The notes under the pieces: model-generated
What the model was told of the DNA's origin: nothing
Databases searched by the model: none
The model's input: only the letters and a program-made list of their open reading frames with translations
Made by a program: the position numbers and the translations under genes
Assembly: GCA_025937035.1 (NCBI GenBank)
Contig: JAICSG010000027.1
Span: forward strand, 1 to 14,706
Reading direction: 5' to 3'
Length of the DNA stretch: 14,706 bases
Source: Thermoanaerobaculia bacterium
GTDB taxonomy: Bacteria; Acidobacteriota; Thermoanaerobaculia; Multivoradales; UBA5704
Shown here: positions 6,856 through 13,100 of the stretch, piece after piece
How positions within the stretch are numbered: the first letter of the stretch is position 1
How the letters are laid out: each line of letters starts with the position of its first letter

Positions 6856-7347
6856 ATGAGGCCGACGCGAGCGCTCTGTTTTCGTCCCCTCGCCCTTCTC
6901 CTCCCCCCGCTGCCGGGTGGGGCCGCTCCCGCCCCTGCCCCGAAGCCCGCGCTGACTCTGGAGGCCGTCAAGGTCGAGCCAGCCTCGCCGCGTCCGGACA
7001 CTCTCTGCCATCTCACGGTGACGGTGAGGAACACCGGTGCTCAGCGGGCCTCCTCGCTCGAATTCGTGGTCAAGATCAACGGCCAGGAGCTCACCGCTTA
7101 CAAAAAGCGGCTCTACCTCGTTCCCGTCGAGCCGGGGGCCACGCGGGAGGTCCGCCTGCTCAACTTCTGGAGCACCGAGACGGGACGGCCGGCTCCCGCC
7201 ACGGGTAAGCTCACCGTCGAGGTCGCTCTCGCCCACGCCTCGTGGGTGCGGGCCTCGACCCGCGATGGGGCCGAGGTGTGGACCCCCACGGGCGATGTGG
7301 ACGGGCTCCCCTCCAGCCGGAGCCTCTCCCTGACGATGGGGAAATGA
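6856..7347 (+). CDS. Small exported CARDB/Ig-like protein, 163 aa
   Basis: The N-terminus (MRPTRALCFRPLALLLPPLP, then an Ala/Pro stretch to about residue 32) looks like a signal peptide plus linker. Residues about 33-160 read as one beta-sandwich: LTLEAVKVEPASPRPDTLC, LTVTVRNTGAQRASSLEFVV, VPVEPGATREVRLLNF, LTVEVALAHASWV. The N-T-G turn after alternating hydrophobics and the 'xVxPGxTREVRL' strand are typical of CARDB-type domains, which are extracytoplasmic binding or spacer modules. The assignment is by pattern only. The frame is open upstream to 6670, but that part is antisense to the propeller gene, so 6856 is chosen. The stop overlaps the next ATG (ATGA, 7344-7347), indicating translational coupling with the TPR gene. 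No counterpart exists in the related cassette at 147-5171. Confidence 0.85.
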   Translation: MRPTRALCFRPLALLLPPLPGGAAPAPAPKPALTLEAVKVEPASPRPDTLCHLTVTVRNTGAQRASSLEFVVKINGQELTAYKKRLYLVPVEPGATREVRLLNFWSTETGRPAPATGKLTVEVALAHASWVRASTRDGAEVWTPTGDVDGLPSSRSLSLTMGK

Positions 7348-8492
7348 CGATGAGAATGCCCGTCTCCTTCCTGCTCCTGCTCGCCCTCGCCGCCGGGCCA
7401 CTCGCGGCCCAGCCGAAGCCCGGGCCGCCCTCGCCGGAAGTCCAGAAGACGATCCAGAGCGCCTTCGCCAAGGCCCAGGCGGGGGACGTCGCCGGCGGGA
7501 TCGCCCTGCTCGAGCCCCTGAAGAACAGTCCGGGGGCCCACCCGGCCGCCCTGTCGCTCCTGGGAACGCTCTATCTGCAGGCCGGCCGTCCCGCGGACGC
7601 CCTCGCCCTTCTGGGCCCGATCGCCGACACCGGCGCGGCGGGACCGCTGATCCTGCACAACGCCGCCCGGGCGGCCCTCGCCGTGGGAGAGGCGGCGAGG
7701 GGGGAGGCCTATCTCCGGCGCGCCGCGGCCAAGGCGCCGGACTCCCTCGCCGCCCGCGACCTCGGGCTGCTGCTCATCGGCGACGGCCGGCTCTCCGAGA
7801 GCTACGCCCTGCTGCGCCCCTGGGCGCTCGCCCATCCGGACGACCCGGACGCGCGGCTCGCCGCGGCGTTCGCGGCCGTGGAGCTCCAGCGCGCTCCCGA
7901 GGGGGAGGAGCTGCTCAAGGGGCTGCCCCAGGACAATCCGCGGGTCCAACTCCTGCACGCGCGGCTGCTGGGGCTGGAGAACGCTCCCCAGGCCGCCGTC
8001 GCCCTGCTCGAGCCGATGCTGCAGAACGGCCCGCCGGAGCTGCTCCCCGAGGTGCGGCGCAACCTCGCCCGGCTCTACATGGGGACCGGCCGGTCACAGA
8101 AGGCGGCCGAGCTCCTGCGCGGCAAGACCGGCGACGATCCGTCGCTCGCCCTCCTCCTCGGCCGGGCGCAGTATCAGACCGGCGACTCCGCGGCGGCGGT
8201 GGAGTCGATGGCGCCGTTCGCCAAAGCCGCCCTGGCCGACCCGGAGCCCGCCGATCCCAGCGACCGCGCCGCCGTCGCCGAGCTCGAGCTCGAATACGGG
8301 CAGGCGCTGCTGGCGCTGTCGAAGTGGACCGACGCGATGGCGGCGCTCGATCTCTCCACCCGCCTCAATCCGCGGAGCGCTCAAGGCTGGCAGCTCCTGA
8401 GCCGCGCCCAGCTCGGCGCCGGCCAGCGCGACGCGGCCGAGAAGTCGATGGCGAAGGTAAAGGAGCTGAAGCCGAAGAAGCCGGGAGGGTAG
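7344..8492 (+). CDS. Exported tetratricopeptide-repeat protein, 382 aa, paralogue of 3537-5171
   Basis: It begins MTMRMPVSFL with a hydrophobic core ending PLAAQ, a Sec-type signal peptide with cleavage near residue 22. TPR-like helical pairs run from about 33 to 375. Long blocks match the 544-aa protein almost residue for residue: KTIQSA..KAQAGD, HPA.LSLLG.LYL.AGRP, ARDLGLLL...GRL.ESY, LRPWALAHPDD, QGWQLL.RAQL.AGQR. It ends KVKELKPKKPGG where its paralogue goes on for ~170 residues with a linker and four more TPRs. Start choice is between 7344 (overlapping the previous stop as ATGA) and ATG at 7350 or 7356; coupling favours 7344. It is the second gene of a two-gene operon diverging from the CRTAC1-type propeller. 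Just after its stop comes a coding remnant in another frame, so its short C-terminus may reflect a rearrangement. A scaffold role is inferred. Confidence 0.92.
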   Translation: MTMRMPVSFLLLLALAAGPLAAQPKPGPPSPEVQKTIQSAFAKAQAGDVAGGIALLEPLKNSPGAHPAALSLLGTLYLQAGRPADALALLGPIADTGAAGPLILHNAARAALAVGEAARGEAYLRRAAAKAPDSLAARDLGLLLIGDGRLSESYALLRPWALAHPDDPDARLAAAFAAVELQRAPEGEELLKGLPQDNPRVQLLHARLLGLENAPQAAVALLEPMLQNGPPELLPEVRRNLARLYMGTGRSQKAAELLRGKTGDDPSLALLLGRAQYQTGDSAAAVESMAPFAKAALADPEPADPSDRAAVAELELEYGQALLALSKWTDAMAALDLSTRLNPRSAQGWQLLSRAQLGAGQRDAAEKSMAKVKELKPKKPGG

Positions 8493-8605
8493 CCTTCCAC
8501 GACGAGATCCTCGACGGCGGCGCCCTGCCGCTCGATCTGCTGGAGGCACGCGTGAACGGGTGGATCAAGGCGCAGGCGGGCCAGAAGAGGGCGGCCAGGC
8601 GGTAG
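8489..8605 (+). pseudogene. Remnant of a C-terminus, probably DUF885 family
   Basis: In the +1 frame relative to the preceding TPR gene, the sequence after that gene's stop reads VAFHDEILDGGALPL, DLLEARVNGWIKAQ, then a basic tail and TAG at 8603-8605. Codon third positions are coding-like. The pattern FHD-(x)3-DGGALPL-xLLExxVxxWI resembles, from memory, the extreme C-terminus of DUF885 proteins (predicted secreted or periplasmic, peptidase-like). There is no start codon in this stretch, and upstream of 8489 the same frame is only a shadow of the TPR gene. It is therefore best read as the last ~38 codons of a deleted gene. A family search should settle the identity. Confidence 0.5.
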
Positions 8606-8628
8606 ACGAGGGAGGCGGGGGGCTCATA

Positions 8629-8634
8629 TACAAT
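8629..8634 (+). promoter_or_regulatory. Putative -10 box TACAAT for the MFS exporter gene
   Basis: TACAAT, within CATATACAAT, matches TATAAT at five of six bases and stands out as an AT-rich island in very GC-rich sequence. It ends 9 nt before the ATG at 8644, separated only by CCGCCCCCC, which cannot pair with 16S rRNA as a Shine-Dalgarno. A leader of about 0-3 nt is expected. A TAGACG at 8603-8608 is a poor -35 candidate with 20-bp spacing. Confidence 0.5.
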
Positions 8635-8643
8635 CCGCCCCCC

Positions 8644-10134
8644 ATGCAACCCGGAAGAGAACGCCGCCTCGTCACCTCCCCAATCCTTCTGGGGATGTTC
8701 CTCGCCGCCCTGGAGGCGACCGCGGTCGCCACGGCGGTCCCCACGGCGGTGGGCGAGCTCGGCGGGGTGGCCCACTACAGTTGGGTCTTCTCCGCCTACC
8801 TGCTCACCTCCACGACCACCGTCCCCATGTTCGGCAAGCTCGCGGACCTCTTCGGCCGCAAGCGCACCTACCTGTGGTCGGTGGCGATCTTCCTGATCGG
8901 CTCGGCGCTCTGCGGCTTCGCCCACACCTTCACCCAGCTCATCCTCTTCCGCGCCGTCCAGGGGCTCGGCGCCGGCGGGGTGTCGCCCGTCGCCACCACC
9001 ATCGCGGGCGACATCTATACGCTCGAGGAACGGGGGCGCATCCAGGGGATCTTCTCAGGCATCTGGGCCGTGGCGAGCCTGATCGGCCCGCTGATCGGCG
9101 GCCTGCTCACCGACCACCTCTCGTGGCGCTGGATCTTCTACCTGAACATCCCCTTCGGCCTGCTCTCCGCCCTGATGCTCCAGCGCTGGATGCGCGAGGA
9201 GACCCACCGCACCGAGCACCGGCTGGACATCCTCGGCACGGTGAGCCTCACCACGGCGGTGACCCTGCTGCTGCTCGCCCTGCTCGAAGGGCCCGGCGCC
9301 TGGGGGTGGGGAGACGTCCGCACGCTGGGACTGCTCGCCGGGTCCGTGGCCGGCCTCGCCGTCTTCGTCTGGCAGGAGCGCCGGGCCCCGGAGCCGATGC
9401 TGCCGCTCGACCTCTTCCAGAACCGGCTGATCGCGGTGGCGAGCGTCGGCAACTTCCTGATCGGCGCCCTCCTCTACTCCGTCACCGCCTACGTGCCGAT
9501 GTTCGGCCAGGGGGTGCTCGGCGGCAGCGCGGTCAAGGCGGGGTCGATCCTGGCTCCCATCCTGCTCGGCTGGCCCATCGCCTCCACCCTGGCCGGCCGG
9601 CTGCTGCTGAAGATCGACTACCGTCCGCTGACGATCTTCGGCAGCGTGACCGTGGTGACGGGGACCATCCTGCTCGCCCTCACCCACGCGTCGACCACCG
9701 GCGCCTGGATCATGCTCTCGATGATGATCACCGGCTTCGGCCTGGGCTTCAACTCCATGCCCTACCTGCTGGGCGTGCAGAACGCCGTCCCCTGGCGGCG
9801 GCGGGGGGTGGCGACCAGCTCCGTGCAATTCTTCCGCAACATCGGCGGCGCGGTCTCCGTGGCCGCCCTGGGGGCCCTGCTGAACGCCCGGCTCCAGGCC
9901 ATCGCCGGCCCGGACGTGGACGCCAACGCCACCCTCGACCCCAAGCTCCGCGCCGGTCTGGCCCCGCAAGCCCTCCACAAGCTCACCAGCGCCCTTCTCC
10001 ACGGGCTCCAGGGGACCTTCGTGGCCATCGCGGCCCTGAGCGCGGTGTTCCTCCTCATGGCCTTCCTCTTCCCCCGAGGCTCGGCCCGGTCGCTGATGGA
10101 CCGGGACGAGGCCCGGGTGGCCGAGGGGAGCTAA
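8644..10134 (+). CDS. MFS drug/proton antiporter of the DHA2 (14-TM, EmrB/QacA) type, 496 aa
   Basis: An inner-membrane exporter, expected to move a small hydrophobic compound outward in exchange for protons. Motif A in loop 2-3 is GKLADLFGRKR (residues 64-74). Motif B in TM4 is RAVQGLGAGG (103-112), with the conserved Arg. Motif C, the antiporter signature of TM5, is GIWAVASLIGPLIGG (139-153). Hydrophobic segments along the chain fit 14 TMs, and the DILGTV linker near 205 is typical of DHA2 members. The TM1 motif reads LEATAVATAVPTA (23-35), with Glu24 where LDxTIVxxALP members have Asp. The substrate cannot be told. The frame is open upstream to 8560, but that reads through the DUF885-like remnant; 8644 follows a good -10 box and starts the hydrophilic MQPGRERRLV leader. 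No regulator or membrane-fusion protein lies next to it. Its TAA overlaps the stop of the convergent giant gene. Confidence 0.95.
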   Translation: MQPGRERRLVTSPILLGMFLAALEATAVATAVPTAVGELGGVAHYSWVFSAYLLTSTTTVPMFGKLADLFGRKRTYLWSVAIFLIGSALCGFAHTFTQLILFRAVQGLGAGGVSPVATTIAGDIYTLEERGRIQGIFSGIWAVASLIGPLIGGLLTDHLSWRWIFYLNIPFGLLSALMLQRWMREETHRTEHRLDILGTVSLTTAVTLLLLALLEGPGAWGWGDVRTLGLLAGSVAGLAVFVWQERRAPEPMLPLDLFQNRLIAVASVGNFLIGALLYSVTAYVPMFGQGVLGGSAVKAGSILAPILLGWPIASTLAGRLLLKIDYRPLTIFGSVTVVTGTILLALTHASTTGAWIMLSMMITGFGLGFNSMPYLLGVQNAVPWRRRGVATSSVQFFRNIGGAVSVAALGALLNARLQAIAGPDVDANATLDPKLRAGLAPQALHKLTSALLHGLQGTFVAIAALSAVFLLMAFLFPRGSARSLMDRDEARVAEGS

Positions 10135-13100
10135 TTGGCGCCCACCCCCGCCAGATAGTTCTGCTGCACCTCCCCGCTCGTGAGCGCCCGCCCGTAGACC
10201 GCCAGCAGGTGATAGTCCCCCATCCAGCCGTCCGCGATCGCCAGCTTCTGGTCCGCGCCCCAGACGGAGAGGCTGCCGGCCGCCGGCTGGCTTGAGACCT
10301 GGACGCCGTTGACGTAGTACGCCGCCTGGCCGGAGCTCGTCCGGGTGTAGACCACGTGGGTGAGGCTCAGGCCGTTCAGCGGGCCCTGCAGCGAGGGGGT
10401 GCCGGTCGAGGTCTTGAGCTGCGTCTCGTATTGGCCGCCCGACTGCCCGAAGAGCAGGCTCCGCTGGGAGGGAGTCTTCGAGATCACCAGGATGCCCGAG
10501 GGGCTGGTCAGGGTCAGGCTGGCCGGCTGGATCCAGGCCTCCACGGTGATCTCGTTGCTGGCCTGGACCGCGTTGATGATCTTCGTGGCCCGGTCGGCAC
10601 TCTCGATCTTGGCGCCGCCGTCGTTCACTGCCAGCCCGCCGGACAGCCAGCTCACCAGCGCGGGCTTGCCGATCGTCAGGTCGAGCGGGGTGCCGACGCC
10701 CGAGGTGTCGGCGATCGTGCCGCCGCTCCCCTCGTTGAAGTCGTACCGCGCCTGGATGCCCGTAACAACGCGCTGCGGCGGCGTCAGGCTGACGGTGACC
10801 GTGGCCGTGGCCGTGGCCCCCGCGCCGTCCGACACCGTGTAGGTGAAGCTGTCGGAGCCGATGTAGAGGCCCGCGGTGTAGGTCACCGTCTGATCGCCGT
10901 TGATCGCCACCGTGCCGTGCGCCCCCTGGGTGACGCTGGTCACCGCGAGGGCCGGCCCGTCGATGTCCGTGTCGTTGGCGAGGACCGGGACCGTCACCGC
11001 CTGGCCCGCCACCACCGTGGCAGCATCACTCACCGCCACCGGAGGATCGTCGACCGGGGTCACGTTGATCGCAACCGTGCCCGTGGCCGTGCCGCCATGG
11101 CCGTCCGAGATCGTGTAGGTGAACGAATCCGGGCCGTTGTAGTTGGCCGACGGGGTGTATTGGACCGTCTTGTCCGGATTGATCACGGCCGCTCCGTGCG
11201 TCCCTTGAGTGACCGCGGTCACCGTCAGGATGTCCCCCTCCGGATCGGCGTCGTTGGCCAGCACCGGAATGGAAACCGTTCCATCCTCCGCCACGCTCGC
11301 GGAGTCGGGGTTGGCGATCGGCGCGTCGTCGACGGAGCTGACGGTGATCGAAACCGTCCCCGTCGCCGTGCCGCCGTTGCCGTCCGAGATCGTATACGTG
11401 AACGAATCCGGACCGTTGTAGTTGGCCGCCGGCGTGTACCTCACGGTGCCGTCCGCGTTGATCGAAACCCCGCCGTGCGCCCCCTGCGCGACGCTCGCCA
11501 CGGTCAGAGCATCGTGCTCGGCGTCGGTATCGTTGGCGAGCACCGCCACGTCGGTCTGGCTGTCCTCCGCCACCGTCGCCGAGTCGTTGACCGCCACCGG
11601 CGGATGGTTGACCGCGCCCACCGACACGGTGACCGTGGCCGTCGCGTAGGCGTCCCGGTCATCCGTCATCGTATAGGTGAAGGTGTCGGTGCCCGTGAAA
11701 CCCGGCTCGGGCGAATAGATCACCGTCGTCGCCCAGTCAATGATCTCGACCGATCCGTGGGCGCCCTGGGTGGTATATGAGATGCGGAGGGAATCGCCAT
11801 CCGGGTCGGTGTCGTTGGCGAGCACCTTCAGCGTCGCCGGTTGCCCCACGTCCGTCCTGGCGAAATCGTCGTAGGCGGTCGGCGGATGGTTGGGGGCCAC
11901 CGTGACGAAGACGGTCGCCGTCGCGCCGCCGCCCCAGCCGTCCGAGATCGTATAGGTGAAGGAGTCCGTGCCGGTGAAGCCCGGATTGGGCGTATAGAAC
12001 ACCAGCGAGCCGGAGCCGGACGCCGTTCCGTGCGCGGCCGGGCCGGTGTACAAGATCGTGATCGGATCGCCGTCCGGATCGTAGTCGTTCAGCAGCGCGA
12101 AGAGCCCGAAGCTGGTCCCTGGCGAGGTGTTCCGGTGATCGTCGACGGCCACGGGGGGCGAGTTGTCCTGGTTGGCGAGCGTCACCGTGATCGTGCCGAC
12201 CGCCTCGCCTCCCACCTGATCCACCACGAGATAGGTGAAGGTTTCGGTACCGGAATAATCGTGGGCCGGCGTGTAGGTCACGGTGTTGTCCGAATTGAGC
12301 ACCATCGACCCGTGCGCCGCCGGCGTGACGCTGACGACGCTGAGCGGTCCACCCTCCGGATCGCTGTCGTTCGCCAGCACGGCGAGGTTGACGATCCGGT
12401 TCTTGAGCGTCCCCACCACGTCGTCCACGGCCACCGGCGGCTGGTTGGAGGAGAAGGGGATCTGCGCGGTGATCGTGCCGTACCGGGCCTCGACCACCTG
12501 CCCCGCTCCCACCGTGAGGCTGCCGTCTCCGGACGCGCCGCCGGCCGCGTCGGTGCTGGGCAGCGAGCCCACGAAGACGCCGGGAGAGGTCTCAACGGCC
12601 GACACGGTCTCGGTGTCGCCGTTGGCGAGCGACTGCAGGCCGACCGTCAGCGGGCCGTTCCCGGCCTGTCCCGGATCCGTGATCCGCACGCGCACCAGGG
12701 ACCGCAGCGAATAGGCGGTGACGGCCTGCCCCCGGAGATTGAGAAACGCGATCGATGCTCCGCTGCTGGGGTTTCCGAACACCGCCTGCTTCTGGAAGTA
12801 GCCCCCGCTGTAAGAATTCCACTCTCGCGCGGTGATCGTCTGCCCCACCGCCGATTCCAGACTGCCGCTGTTGACGACCGGCGAGCCCTCGACGCTGTCG
12901 ATCGCTCCCTCGAAGATCCCGGTGTTGAGGCCGGTCTCCTGCATCCTCACGAATTCGTCATCCCCCGCCACGAGCAATTCGGCGTCCATGTAGTCCTGGA
13001 GATCCGGGTAGAAGTTGTAAGCGGGAGCGATCACCCGCAGCCGCACCGGGCTGCCGAGCGGCACGGCCGCCGTCTCGCGGCCCTGGTCGTCGAGGAACAC

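Noticed and set aside
5301..7208. 635-aa plus-strand open frame across the CRTAC1-type gene
   Set aside because: It is dominated by VAVAVEV-type strings that are the antisense of DxDGDGDLDL loops. The minus-strand product is a textbook family member.
8470..8605. Programmed frameshift joining the TPR protein to the downstream DUF885-like tail
   Set aside because: No slippery sequence or stimulatory hairpin is seen near 8480-8492, and the two parts resemble different families. A rearrangement is simpler.
8781..10295. 504-aa plus-strand open frame over the MFS gene and beyond
   Set aside because: His/Arg/Pro-rich shadow in another frame of the MFS gene, which has clear transporter motifs and hydrophobic segments.
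10782..12446. Possible CRISPR-like or satellite repeats in the surface gene
   Set aside because: Periodicity is about 270-280 bp, in frame and diverged at DNA level, as expected from protein domain repeats. There are no short identical repeats with unique spacers.
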